Origin: Streptomyces cavernicola
Lineage (GTDB): Bacteria > Actinomycetota > Actinomycetes > Streptomycetales > Streptomycetaceae
Assembly: GCF_029968035.1 (NCBI RefSeq)
Contig: NZ_JASCIQ010000007.1
Location: forward strand, 1 to 64,000
DNA length: 64,000 nt
Reading direction: 5' to 3'
A program made the translations under genes and the position numbers. Every line of letters begins with the position of its first letter. Position 1 is the stretch's first letter. Below, piece by piece: positions 47,604 through 56,945 of this stretch. The notes beneath the pieces are model-generated. The model worked only from the letters and a program-made list of their open reading frames with translations, was not told the origin of the DNA and searched no databases.

Positions 47604-48920
47604 CTACTTCGCTGCCACAAGGCCCTGCTTGGCCGCGCCGCGGCTGAGGACCACGCGGTGGACCCGGTCGCGCACCTCCTCGTACTCGCCCCGCTTCGCC
47701 GCCTCGTCGAGGAGGACGGAGCGCCCCGCGTCCGTGTCGAAGAAGAGCGGGACGAACTCGGCGCGGCTCACCTCCCAGCGCCCGCCGGGCTTCTTCGGCG
47801 GTACGAAGGTGAAGCGGCCGATGGTGCTCTGGTTGCCGCGGTCGTCCTCGGCGCCGTCGTGGTTGATCATCGCCCCGGCGACATGGTCGCCCATGCCGTA
47901 CACCACCCACGTCCCGTTGACCTTCTCGTACGCCTGCGGGACGTGTGCGTGGGTGCCGATGATCAGGTCGATGTCGGGGCGGCCGCCGGTCCGGGACGCG
48001 GTCAACTCCTTTGCCAGGCGCAGCTGTTCGGCGTCGGGCTCGTCCTGCCACTCGGTGCCCCAGTGCGGGGAGAACACCACGACGTCGGCGCCGGCCTTGC
48101 GTGCCGCGCGTGCCTGCGCGATCACCTTGTCCTTGTCGAGCATGTTCACGGCCCAGGGCCTGCCCTCGGGCAGCGGATAGCCGTTGGTGCCGTAAGTGGC
48201 GGCGATGTGGGCGACCTTGGCGCCGCCGACGCTCAGCAGCGTCGGGGTCCGCGCCTCCTTCTCCGTACGCGCGGAACCGGCGTGCTTCACGCCCGCCTTG
48301 TCCAGGGCGCCGAGGGTGCGGTCGATGCCGTCGGCGCCGGCGTCCAGGGTGTGGTTGGAGGCCGTGGAGCAGCCGTCGTAGCCGGTGTCGGCGAGGGCGC
48401 GGGCGATCTCGGGCGGGGACTTGAAGGCGGGGTAGCCGCTGTAGTCGCCGTCCGCGCCGTAGACGGTCTCCATGTGGCAGAGGGCCAGGTCGGCCTTGGA
48501 GACGACGGGTTCGACGCCGCCGAGGATCTTGCTGAAGTCGTAGCCGTCACCGCCCGCGTCGGCGGCGGCCTGCCGGATGATCGAGTCGTGCGGGAGGACG
48601 TCGCCGCTCGCGGCGAGCGTGAACCCGCGCTGCCGCGCCGCTCCCCCGGCGGCGGACGCTCCGGTCCTCGGCCCGGCGGACTTCGGCCCCGCGGACTTCG
48701 AAGCGCTGGTCTTCGGGCTGCCCGGCCTCGGGGACGCCGGCTTCGCGGCGCCGGGCTCCGTGGGCGGGGTGTGTTCTTCGGCGGTGCAGGCGGTGGCTCC
48801 GAGCAGGAGGGCCGCGAGGGCGGCCGCTCCGTGACGGGTGCGCCTGGTGCGCGCGTGCTGGGCGTGGTGGACGTGCTGGGCGTGCTGGGCGTGCTGGGCG
48901 TGCTGGGCGTGCTGGGGCAT
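47604..48920 (-). CDS. CapA-family lipoprotein with His-rich repeat at its N-terminus
   Basis: The 438-residue protein begins with five or more HAQ tripeptides (MPQHAQHAQHAQHAQHVHH), then a basic stretch and a signal helix ending in ATAC (Cys45), a weak lipobox. The mature part has a Pro/Ser/Lys linker and a CapA/PGA_cap domain: LAASGDVLPHDSIIRQAA, LCHMETV, STASNHTLDAG, FSPHWGTEW, IIGTHAHVPQAYE. CapA domains are metallophosphoesterase-like and act in poly-gamma-glutamate capsule-type systems. No capBC genes are nearby. The ATG at 48920 is the only start available before the signal helix. Confidence 0.85.
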   Translation of the reverse strand: MPQHAQHAQHAQHAQHVHHAQHARTRRTRHGAAALAALLLGATACTAEEHTPPTEPGAAKPASPRPGSPKTSASKSAGPKSAGPRTGASAAGGAARQRGFTLAASGDVLPHDSIIRQAAADAGGDGYDFSKILGGVEPVVSKADLALCHMETVYGADGDYSGYPAFKSPPEIARALADTGYDGCSTASNHTLDAGADGIDRTLGALDKAGVKHAGSARTEKEARTPTLLSVGGAKVAHIAATYGTNGYPLPEGRPWAVNMLDKDKVIAQARAARKAGADVVVFSPHWGTEWQDEPDAEQLRLAKELTASRTGGRPDIDLIIGTHAHVPQAYEKVNGTWVVYGMGDHVAGAMINHDGAEDDRGNQSTIGRFTFVPPKKPGGRWEVSRAEFVPLFFDTDAGRSVLLDEAAKRGEYEEVRDRVHRVVLSRGAAKQGLVAAK

Positions 48921-49417
48921 CGGGGGTGGCTCCGTGGTTCGGGGGCGCGACCCCTCGAATCCACATTCGTTACATATGTGACTCAAGCCGCAATACCGAC
49001 ATACGCCCGCACGGACCTCCAAGTCCCCTCAGCTGCGCGGCATCTGGCGGTGCGTCAGCGAAGCGCGTGCGCGGACCGCGCGGCGTCCACGCGCGGCCAC
49101 CCGCCTGTCGTAGACGAAGCGGTCCGGGTGCGCCGGCGGCCCGGCGGCCCGGTACCGTGTGGTGCCGGGCGCGCGGACCCGCGTGCACGGCAGCGAGCCG
49201 ACCACCGCGTGACCCCACCGAGGGCCCCAGGACCAGCGGCGAAACCGGCGGCCCGGTCAAGCCTCCGTAAAACACCTTGCTCGCCGCCCCGTCGGGTAAT
49301 CGGCTGGCCCCATCCGCACCGCGGTGCGAGGGGACCTGCCCGCGCGGGGACCTGCCCGCGCACGGTCCGGAGACACCGTCCGGAGACACCGGAGGAGAGC
49401 TGAGGAAGGCGATCAGG
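48921..49417. other. Gap with short tandem duplications; no supported gene
   Basis: The left side holds the promoter of the capA-like gene. The right side has two back-to-back duplications: GGGGACCTGCCCGCGC-type units at 49330-49345 and 49346-49361, and GTCCGGAGACACC at 49365-49377 and 49378-49390. Frames that cross the gap are low-complexity. Confidence 0.5.
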
Positions 49418-49927
49418 ATGCCGCACAGAAGCACCAACGGCGCCGACGGCCGTGGCGAGTTGACCGTGCCGATGGCCTGGCTCTACGCCGAGTACATCGC
49501 CGACGAACTGCTGCGCACCGGCGACCTGATGCCGCCCACGTCCTTCGAGTACCGGGCGGGCCGGGACGCTCTCGCGCTGACGATCTTCCTCTCCGACGTG
49601 GAGCGCGAGCTCTCCCGTATCCGCGTCGTCTCGCAGCTGGACACCTGGCTCTCGCTGACCGCGTACGACCGGGCCTGGGAGGACTGGGTCGCCGAACGCA
49701 TGGCCGCTCTCGCGGCCGAGGCCCGCGCGTCCGGCGGCGCGGACGCCGACCTCGACCTGGCCAGGGCCGCCTGGCGCTGGCTGGAGGAGACCGAGCTGCT
49801 CGCACCCGACCTGGACGCGGCGCTCCTGGAGGGCGCCGCACGGGACGAGGAGGAGGGGCCGCAGGTGTGGACGCCGGCCTGGCAACTCGGCTTACCCCTG
49901 GGGCACTTGGCGATCCATCTGTTCTGA
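49418..49927 (+). CDS. Conserved-type hypothetical protein with a TTA codon
   Basis: The 169-residue soluble protein (MPHRSTNGADGRGELTVPMAWLYAEYIADELL...) is acidic and mostly helical, with no domain that I recognise. The ATG at 49418 has GAGGAAGG upstream. Codon 159 (49892-49894) is TTA, the only in-frame TTA I noticed in the window. In Streptomyces TTA depends on the bldA tRNA, so expression is probably late or development-linked. Confidence 0.75.
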   Translation: MPHRSTNGADGRGELTVPMAWLYAEYIADELLRTGDLMPPTSFEYRAGRDALALTIFLSDVERELSRIRVVSQLDTWLSLTAYDRAWEDWVAERMAALAAEARASGGADADLDLARAAWRWLEETELLAPDLDAALLEGAARDEEEGPQVWTPAWQLGLPLGHLAIHLF

Positions 49928-50005
49928 CCGCCGCCCCGTCCCCCGGTGTCCCCTCGGCCCCCAGGCCCCCCTCGGCTCCCCTCGGCCCCTTCAGGTCACT
50001 TCAGG

Positions 50006-50869
50006 TCACTTCAGGAAGCGCGACGTCCTGCGGTCCGCGAGCGGCTTGCCGCCGGTCTGGCAGGTCGGGCAGTACTGCAGCGACGAGTCGCTGAACGACA
50101 CCTCGCGGATCGTGTCCCCGCACACCGGGCAGGGCTCCCCCGTCCGGCCGTGGACGCGGAGCCCGCTCTTCTTCTCGGCCTTCAGCCGCCCCGCGGCCAC
50201 CCCGTGCGAGCGCTCCACCGCCTCGCCGAGGGTCGCGCGCAGCGCCTCGTAGAGCCCGGTGAGCTCCTCGTCGGTGAGACTCCCGGCCGGTTTGTACGGG
50301 GACATCCGGGCGGCGTGCAGGATCTCGTCGCTGTAGGCGTTGCCGATGCCCGCGATCAGGCTCTGGTCGCGCAACGCGCCCTTGATCCGGCGGCGTTCAC
50401 CCACGAGGAGCGCGCCGAGCGCCGCCCGGTCGAAGCCGGGGGCGAGCGGGTCGGGGCCGAGGCGGGCGATGCCGGGGACGTCGGCCGGGTCGGCGACGAC
50501 GTACACGGCGAGGCGCTTCTGGGTGCCCGCCTCGGTGAGGTCGAAGCCCGAGCCGTCCTCCAGGGCGACGCGCAGCGCGAGCGGGCCCTTGCCGGGGCGG
50601 GGCGCGCCGTCCGGCAGCCGGTCCTTCCACTGCAGCCAGCCCGCGCGGGCGAGATGGGTCACCAGGTGCGGGCCGTCGGCCGTCGCCAGGTCGAGGAACT
50701 TGCCGTGCCGGGCGACCCCGGTGACCTCCCTGCCCTCGACGGCGGTCAGCGGCGGGTCGTACGTCTTGAGGACGCTGATCGCGACGGGCAGGACCCGCAC
50801 GATCGCGCGGCCCACGAGGTGCTCGTCCAGGAAGTCCCGCAGGGCCTCCACCTCGGGCAGTTCCGGCAT
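50006..50869 (-). CDS. Fpg/Nei-family DNA glycosylase
   Basis: The 287-residue protein begins MPELPEVEALRDFL (Pro2 nucleophile and Glu3) and has the H2TH region (RIKGALRDQSLIAGIGNAYSDEILHAA). It ends with a zinc finger (PCPVCGD and YCPTCQTGGKPLADR). It removes oxidised bases from DNA and nicks the strand. It lies just downstream of the phosphatase gene on the same strand but after a 64-base gap. The 78 bases past its stop contain a TTCAGGTCAC direct repeat. Confidence 0.93.
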   Translation of the reverse strand: MPELPEVEALRDFLDEHLVGRAIVRVLPVAISVLKTYDPPLTAVEGREVTGVARHGKFLDLATADGPHLVTHLARAGWLQWKDRLPDGAPRPGKGPLALRVALEDGSGFDLTEAGTQKRLAVYVVADPADVPGIARLGPDPLAPGFDRAALGALLVGERRRIKGALRDQSLIAGIGNAYSDEILHAARMSPYKPAGSLTDEELTGLYEALRATLGEAVERSHGVAAGRLKAEKKSGLRVHGRTGEPCPVCGDTIREVSFSDSSLQYCPTCQTGGKPLADRRTSRFLK

Positions 50870-50933
50870 GCTCCTCCCTCACCTCCGCCATACGGTCGGG
50901 CCCGGGTCAAGCCCCCCGGGGGGGGCCGGGCCG

Positions 50934-53036
50934 TCAGTCTCGCGCGGGCACGATGAACTCGCACCAGACGCACTTTCCGCTCCCTCGCGGCTCCACGCCC
51001 CACACGTCGGCGAGCCGGTCGACGAGGAGCAGTCCGCGCCCGGACACCCCGTCGTCCCCGGCCTCCCGGCGGCGCGGCAGGGCGCTGGAGGTGTCCTCGA
51101 CCTCGACGCGCAGCCGCCGGTCCACGCCGGACAGGACCCGGAGGGTGACGACGGCGGCCCCGTCGGTGTGCATCAGGGCGTTGGTGATCATCTCGTCGGC
51201 GACGAGTTCGATCTCGTCGGCCCGCTCCCCCGCGCCCCAGGCGCGGACCGCGGCGCGGATCATGTGGCGGGCGCCGACCAGCGCGTCCGGGTCGTTCGGG
51301 GCGACATGCTCCTTGAGGCGGCCGCCGGAGCGGGGCGCGTCGCTGAGGCGGCGGCGCAGGAGCAGCAGCGCCACGTCGTCGGCGCCGTCCCGGTCCTCGA
51401 CCGCCTCGCACAGCCGGTCGGCCAGCTCGCCGAGGTCGAGGGGGCCCGCCCAGATCTGCCGGGTGAGGCGCTGCATGCCGTCGTCGAGGTCGGCGCCCGG
51501 CTCCTCGACGAGGCCGTCGGTGCACAGCAACAGCGTGTGGCCCGGGTCGAGTTCGACCGTGGTGACCGGGTACTCGATGCGGCCGAACTCCGCGGACAGG
51601 CCGAGCGGGAGCCCGCCCTCGACGGGCACGCGCCGGCAGGTCCCGTCGATGCGGCGGATCAGCGGGTCGATGTGTCCGGCGCGGACGAACTGCACGACGC
51701 CGGTGGTCAGGTCGACCTGTGCGTACAGGCAGGTGGCGAAGCGGTCGGTGTCCAGCTCGTGCAGGAACACCGAGGCGCGGGCCATCACCGTCGCCGGGGT
51801 GTGCCCCTCGGCGGCGTACGCGCGCAGCACGATCCGCAGCTGGCCCATGACGGACGCGGCGTGCGTGTCATGGCCCTGCACGTCACCGATGACCGCGCCG
51901 ACCAGGCCGCCGGGCAGCGGGATCAGGTCGTACCAGTCGCCGCCGATGTCCCGGCCGAGCTTCGCGGACCGGTAGCGCACCGCGAGGTCGACGCCCGGCA
52001 CGGCGGGGATGGAACGCGGCAGCATCGCCTGCTGCAGGCCCTGGGCGAGGTCCTTGTCCTGCTCGTACAGCATGGCGCGGGCCAGGTTCTGGGCGATGCC
52101 GCTGCCGAGGGCGACGAGCAGGTTGCGGTCCTCGGCGGTGAAGCCGATCTTGTCGCGGTAGAGCAGGCCGAGCGCGCCGATCGGGCGGGCCTGCGCGATC
52201 AGCGGCAGGTAGACCGCCGAGGTGACCTGCAGATGCGAGATGTGCGGCCAGAGGATCGGGTACGACTCGGCGAAGTGCTCGCGGCTCTCGATGAAGAGCG
52301 GGCTGAGCGTGCGCACCACCTCGCTCATCGGGTACGGCTCGTCGATGCGGGTGAAGCGGGTGCCGGGCACGAACGCGCCGGGCGTGCCCTCGGCGACCAG
52401 GTGGATGCGGCCGCCCTCGACCAGGCCCATGACGAGGCTGGCGGCGCCCAGGTGGGCGAGGCCCTCGCTGTCCTGGAGCACGTCGATGACGTCCTCGACG
52501 GTACGGGCGTACGACAGGGCCGCGGTGGCGCCCTCGACCACGCTGGTCAGGCGGCGCGTCTCGGCGTCCCTGAGCATCTGGACGCGGGTGTCGCTGAGCT
52601 CCTGCGTGGCGTCCCTGACGACGCCGATGATGCGGCGCGGGCGGCCGGACTCGTCGCGCCGGATGTAGCCCTGGGTGTGCGTCCAGAGCAGGCTGCCGTC
52701 GGAGCGGCGGATGCGGAAGTAGGTGCCGTAGTTCTCGTCGCCGCTCTTCAGGGCCTGCGAGACGATCGCGTCGAGCCGCTGCCCCTCGCCGGGCGGGACG
52801 CGGCTCGCGAGGCTCTCGGGGCGGCCGTCGTACTCGCCGGGGCGGACGTCGAAGACCTCGTGGGCCCGCGCGTCCATGTGCATCAGGCCGGTGTCGAGGT
52901 CCCAGTCGAAGGTGCCGAGGTGGTTGAGGGCGAGGATGCCGTCGGGGCGGGCAGGCCAGTCGAGGGGCGGCGACAGGGCGTCGCCTCCGCGGTCGGCCTG
53001 CCGGTCGTCCCCGGGATCGGCACCCTGATCGACCAT
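50934..53036 (-). CDS. PAS-GAF-SpoIIE phosphatase with HATPase domain
   Basis: The 700-residue protein has a PAS domain (about 30-150), a GAF domain (about 165-325) and a PP2C-like SpoIIE domain (about 340-545) with GRDIGGDWYDL and VIGDVQGHD. A C-terminal HATPase_c anti-sigma-like domain (about 570-695) has ELVADEMITNALMH and GRGLLLVD. Such proteins in Streptomyces act in partner-switching control of sigma factors. The partner proteins are not in this window. No membrane helix. Confidence 0.92.
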   Translation of the reverse strand: MVDQGADPGDDRQADRGGDALSPPLDWPARPDGILALNHLGTFDWDLDTGLMHMDARAHEVFDVRPGEYDGRPESLASRVPPGEGQRLDAIVSQALKSGDENYGTYFRIRRSDGSLLWTHTQGYIRRDESGRPRRIIGVVRDATQELSDTRVQMLRDAETRRLTSVVEGATAALSYARTVEDVIDVLQDSEGLAHLGAASLVMGLVEGGRIHLVAEGTPGAFVPGTRFTRIDEPYPMSEVVRTLSPLFIESREHFAESYPILWPHISHLQVTSAVYLPLIAQARPIGALGLLYRDKIGFTAEDRNLLVALGSGIAQNLARAMLYEQDKDLAQGLQQAMLPRSIPAVPGVDLAVRYRSAKLGRDIGGDWYDLIPLPGGLVGAVIGDVQGHDTHAASVMGQLRIVLRAYAAEGHTPATVMARASVFLHELDTDRFATCLYAQVDLTTGVVQFVRAGHIDPLIRRIDGTCRRVPVEGGLPLGLSAEFGRIEYPVTTVELDPGHTLLLCTDGLVEEPGADLDDGMQRLTRQIWAGPLDLGELADRLCEAVEDRDGADDVALLLLRRRLSDAPRSGGRLKEHVAPNDPDALVGARHMIRAAVRAWGAGERADEIELVADEMITNALMHTDGAAVVTLRVLSGVDRRLRVEVEDTSSALPRRREAGDDGVSGRGLLLVDRLADVWGVEPRGSGKCVWCEFIVPARD

Positions 53037-53162
53037 GGGGTCACCTTTTCACCAGTTCGAGCATTTTTCGATATTTACGGTGTAGGCCCGGTTCCGTCGA
53101 CTCGGGCCCCGCCGATCGCCCTGCGGGCTCGTCCTCAAACGCCGGACGGGCTTTCCTTTGCT

Positions 53163-53395
53163 CCCCTCCCCGCCCCTTCCCGAAAGACTGCCGTCGGCTT
53201 CTGGGGGCCAGCCCCCAGACCTCCGCTCCTCAAACGCCGGAGGGGCTGAATCTGGGCGGTGATACGTGCCCCGACAGGGGCGCGGGGAACTGCGCGACCA
53301 GCCACGACGGCGCAGCAGTCGAACGACGGCCGGGGGCCGGGGGCGCAGCCCCCGTGGCCGTCCGCCAGGACTTTCGGGAAGGGGCGGGGTGGGGG
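53163..53395. repeat. Composite inverted-repeat element E3
   Basis: Left end 53163-53186 and right end 53371-53395 are inverted copies (CTTTCGGGAAGGGGCGGGG). Inside are the CTCAAACGCCGG hairpin module (a shorter extra copy precedes the element at about 53132-53150) and the core GGGGCGCGGGGAACTGCGC at 53277. It lies between the phosphatase start and the stop of the next minus-strand gene; 53037-53162 holds only the phosphatase promoter and that partial module. Confidence 0.88.
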
Positions 53396-53399
53396 CAGA

Positions 53400-54578
53400 T
53401 CAGCTGTTGAACGTGTCCGCACCCCCGTCAGGGGCCTCGCTCGGCGGCACCGCGTTCTCGTCCGGCTCCGGCTCCGGCTCCGGCCCCGGCTCCGTAGGCT
53501 CCTCGCTCTGCGGCTCGTCGGTCTGCGACTCCGGCTCCGGCGGGGTCGGCGGGGTCGGGCAGCCCGGGGGCGGTGTGAAGTCGCGGCCGTCCGGGTCGGG
53601 CGGGGGCTGCACGGTCGGGCAGTCGTCCGGGGTCGGCGTCGGGCAGCCCGGCGGCAGCTCCGGCTCGCGGCCGTTCTCGTCGACGGGAGGCGGCTCCGCC
53701 GGACACGACTCACTCGGCGACGGCGAGCTCGGGGACGGGGACGTCGGCGAGGGCGAGGTCGGGGAGGGGGACGTGGGCGCGGGCGAAGTGGGGCTCGGCT
53801 TCGGGCGCGGTACGACCTTGTCCTCGCTCTTGTGCCCCGTGGGCCGCTCGATCCAGGTGTTGTTGGTGATGTTGATGATCGTGATGTTGGTGATCACGAC
53901 GGGCGCCGGGGTGACCACGACGACCTTGCTCGGCCGGTAGCCGCTCCACGGCTTGCCCCGCACGGTGGGGTCGCTCTTCAGGGGGGCCGGCGGCGTCAGC
54001 GGGTTGCCGCAGGAGCAACGCACCCGCGGCATCCCCCGGTTGTCGACGAGTACGGCCGTGCCCGCCTGGAGCACCGACTGGTACGAGTCGGCGCGGCCGT
54101 CGCGGAAGCCGTGGTTGGTGACGCGGGTGTCGCCGCGCAACTGCACCGCGGTCAGCCCGCGCAGATAGCCGGGCACCTCGTTCGCGGCGACGCCGACGGT
54201 GTCCGCGAACGCCTGCTGCTTGCCGCGGTTCGCGCCGAGGAAGCGGATCTGCGCCTCGACGTCGCAGCTCGCCTTGTCCCGCGTACCGCCGTAGAGGCCG
54301 GGGGTGTCGCCGGAGACGGCGCGGACGCCCTGCTCGGTCGGGGTGGGACCGGTCTGCACCGGCTGCGGTGTTCGGGTGACGGGCGGCGGGGTCTCGGTGA
54401 CCTCCGACGTGGACTGGGTGAAGGGGTCGGGGCCCGGCGCGGCCACGGGTTGGAGGAACACCTCCCCCTCGGCGTCGGCGGCGGTCGGGGCCATCTCTTC
54501 GCCGCTGGAACAGCCGGCGACCAGGAGGGCCGCGGATATCGCGAAGGCCGTTGCGTAGCGCCTGGTCGTTCGGTACAC
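53400..54578 (-). CDS. DUF6777-like lipoprotein with long Pro-rich tail
   Basis: The 392-residue protein starts at GTG 54578 (GGGAG site) and has a signal peptide with lipobox LLVAGC (Cys23). The mature domain (about 70-235) has GGTRDKASCDVEAQIRFL, VRCSCGNPL and GKPWSGYRPSKVVVV, a combination that I recall as DUF6777. The rest is low-complexity: SPTSP-type repeats, then a Pro/Asp/Glu-rich tail. It is probably anchored outside the membrane. The function is unknown. Confidence 0.8.
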   Translation of the reverse strand: MYRTTRRYATAFAISAALLVAGCSSGEEMAPTAADAEGEVFLQPVAAPGPDPFTQSTSEVTETPPPVTRTPQPVQTGPTPTEQGVRAVSGDTPGLYGGTRDKASCDVEAQIRFLGANRGKQQAFADTVGVAANEVPGYLRGLTAVQLRGDTRVTNHGFRDGRADSYQSVLQAGTAVLVDNRGMPRVRCSCGNPLTPPAPLKSDPTVRGKPWSGYRPSKVVVVTPAPVVITNITIINITNNTWIERPTGHKSEDKVVPRPKPSPTSPAPTSPSPTSPSPTSPSPSSPSPSESCPAEPPPVDENGREPELPPGCPTPTPDDCPTVQPPPDPDGRDFTPPPGCPTPPTPPEPESQTDEPQSEEPTEPGPEPEPEPDENAVPPSEAPDGGADTFNS

Positions 54579-54672
54579 GCCTGTTGCTCCCGCCTGTTTC
54601 CGGGCATTTCGTCCCTCATTGTCTGCGGGCTGCGGCAACGCCTCGCAAGCCGGGGCGCGTCACAATGGGGGC

Positions 54673-56109
54673 GTGGAGTGGTTCACGGAACCCGGGTACT
54701 GGCTCGCCCGGCTGATCTTCCAGCGCGCCCTGGCCGCCGTGTACCTCGTGGCGTTCCTCTCGGCGGCGCTGCAGTTCCGGGCGCTGATCGGGGAGCGGGG
54801 CATGCTGCCGGTGCCGCGGTTCGTGGCGCGCGTGCCGTGGCGGCTCGCGCCGAGCCTGTTCCAACTGCGCTATTCCGACCGGCTGTTCGCGCTCACCGCG
54901 TGGGGCGGGGCGCTCTGGTCGGCGGCGCTGCTCGCGGGCGTCGACGGTCTCGTGCCGCTGTGGGCGGCGATGCTGCTGTGGCTGGCGCCGTGGGCGCTGT
55001 ACCTGTCGATCGTGAACGTGGGGCAGACCTGGTACAGCTTCGGCTGGGAGTCACTGCTCCTGGAGGTCGGCTTCCTCGCGGTGTTCCTCGGCAACGACGA
55101 GGCCGGCCCGCCGGTCCTGGTCCTTTTCCTGCTGCGCTGGGTGCTGTTCCGGGTGGAGTTCGGGGCGGGGCTCATCAAGATGCGCGGCGACCGCTGCTGG
55201 CGCGATCTGACCTGCCTCTACTACCACCACGAGACGCAGCCGATGCCGGGCCCGCTGAGCTGGTTCTTCCACCACCTGCCGCGCCCGTTGCACCGCGTGG
55301 AGGTGGCCGCCAACCACTTCACCCAACTCGTCGTCCCGTTCCTGCTGTTCACGCCGCAGCCGGTCGCCTCGTACGCGGCGGCGCTGATGGCGCTGACGCA
55401 GTTGTGGCTGATCCTGTCGGGCAACTTCTCCTGGCTGAACTGGCTGACGGTGACGCTCGCCCTGTCCGCGATCGACTGGTCCCCACTGGCGGACGGCCCG
55501 CCGCCCGCGTTCCCGGAGACGCCCGTCTGGTACGCGGTCCTCGTCATCGCCGTCACGTGTCTGGTCGCGGGGCTCAGCTACCACCCGGTCCGCAACCTGC
55601 TCTCCCGCAGGCAGGTCATGAACACCTCGTTCGACCCGTTGCGCCTGGTCAACACGTACGGCGCGTTCGGCAGCATCGGCCGGGTGCGCACCGAGGTGGT
55701 CGTGGAGGGCACGAACGAGCTCACGCCGTCGATGGACGGCCAGGCCTGGCGGGAGTACGGCTTCAAGGGCAAGCCGGGTGACGTGCGGCGGCTGCCGCGG
55801 CAGTTCGCCCCGTACCATCTGCGGCTCGACTGGCTGATGTGGTTCGCGGGCCTGTCCCCCGCGTACGCCCGCTCGTGGTTCGGGCCGTTCGTGGAGCGGC
55901 TGTTGGTGAACGACCCGGACACGCTGCGGCTGCTGGGCCGCAACCCGTTCCCGGACGAGCCCCCGAAGTACGTGCGCGCGCGGCTCTACCGCTACCGGTA
56001 CACGACCTGGCGCGAGCTGCGGGAGACCGGGGCGTGGTGGCACCGGACGCACGTGCGCGAGTTCTGGCCGCCGACGCGGCTCGACACGCCCGCGGATCAC
56101 ATCCGGTAG
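54673..56109 (+). CDS. Lipase maturation factor-like membrane protein
   Basis: The 478-residue protein has about 8-9 membrane helices and the LMF1 family features RWVLFRVEFGAGLIKMRGDRCWRDLTCLYYHHETQPMP. A C-terminal domain has NTYGAFGSIGRVRTEVVVEGT and WREYGFKGKPGD. In animals LMF1 helps lipases fold in the ER; bacterial homologues are uncharacterised. The GTG at 54673 begins MEWFTEPGYW, the family start. Its stop overlaps the convergent amidohydrolase stop by 13 bases. Confidence 0.9.
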   Translation: MEWFTEPGYWLARLIFQRALAAVYLVAFLSAALQFRALIGERGMLPVPRFVARVPWRLAPSLFQLRYSDRLFALTAWGGALWSAALLAGVDGLVPLWAAMLLWLAPWALYLSIVNVGQTWYSFGWESLLLEVGFLAVFLGNDEAGPPVLVLFLLRWVLFRVEFGAGLIKMRGDRCWRDLTCLYYHHETQPMPGPLSWFFHHLPRPLHRVEVAANHFTQLVVPFLLFTPQPVASYAAALMALTQLWLILSGNFSWLNWLTVTLALSAIDWSPLADGPPPAFPETPVWYAVLVIAVTCLVAGLSYHPVRNLLSRRQVMNTSFDPLRLVNTYGAFGSIGRVRTEVVVEGTNELTPSMDGQAWREYGFKGKPGDVRRLPRQFAPYHLRLDWLMWFAGLSPAYARSWFGPFVERLLVNDPDTLRLLGRNPFPDEPPKYVRARLYRYRYTTWRELRETGAWWHRTHVREFWPPTRLDTPADHIR

Positions 56110-56945
56110 ACGCGGGCGGCGGTGCCGGAGAACAGCCGGGTGCGCTCGCCGGGGCTCAGCCGCGACGTCAACTCCCTTGCCGCGCCGATGACTTCACCGT
56201 AGCTCGCGGCCAGCGTGCACACCGGCCAGTCCGAGCCGAACATCAGCCGGTCCGGGCCGAAGGCGTCGAGGGCGGTGTCGACGTACGGCCGCAGCACGTC
56301 CGGGGTCCAGGTCGTCCAGTCGGCCTCGGTGACCAGGCCGGAGAGTTTCGCCGCCGTGTTGGGCAGGGCGGCGAGCGCGGCGAGCCGTCCGGCCCACGGC
56401 CCGTGCTCCCCGGCGGCGATCGGCGGTTTGCCCAAGTGGTCGAGTACGAAGGTGAGTTGGGGGTGTTCGGCGGCGGCACGGGCGCAGGCGTCGAGCTGGT
56501 GGTCCAGGACGACCAGGTCGTACGCGAGGCCCGCGGCGGCCACCGCCGACAGGCCGCGGTGCACGTCGGGGCGGAGCAGCCACTCCGGGTCCGGCTCGCC
56601 CTGCACCTGGTGCCGGATGCCCACCAGGCGTTCCCCGCCCGGGAGTTGGCGGAGCCGGGCCAGCTCGTCGGCGACGTCCGGTGCGGTCAGGTCGGTCCAG
56701 CCGACGACGCCCGCGACCAGGTCGGGGCGGGCGGCGGCGAGGGCGAGCAGCTCCGGGGTCTCTTCGGGGACGGTGACGGTCTGCACGAGCACGGTCCCCG
56801 TGACCCCGGCCGCGCGGGCCTCGGGCGCGAGGTCGTCGAGTGCGAAGTCCCTTCGTATGGGGGCGAGTTCGGGTCCGGTGATCCAGTCCTGGTCGCGTAC
56901 GGAGAGGTCCCAGACGTGGTGGTGGGCGTCGATCACACCGGTCAT
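56097..56945 (-). CDS. Amidohydrolase, L-fuconolactonase-like
   Basis: The 282-residue protein has the amidohydrolase-2 pattern: IDAHHHVWD at the start, VLDHLGKPP, AAKLSGL and LMFGSDWPV near the end. In sugar-acid operons this family opens lactones; L-fucono-1,5-lactone is likely here from context. Its ATG overlaps the mutarotase stop by 4 bases. It is the last gene of the operon. Confidence 0.87.
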   Translation of the reverse strand: MTGVIDAHHHVWDLSVRDQDWITGPELAPIRRDFALDDLAPEARAAGVTGTVLVQTVTVPEETPELLALAAARPDLVAGVVGWTDLTAPDVADELARLRQLPGGERLVGIRHQVQGEPDPEWLLRPDVHRGLSAVAAAGLAYDLVVLDHQLDACARAAAEHPQLTFVLDHLGKPPIAAGEHGPWAGRLAALAALPNTAAKLSGLVTEADWTTWTPDVLRPYVDTALDAFGPDRLMFGSDWPVCTLAASYGEVIGAARELTSRLSPGERTRLFSGTAARVYRM

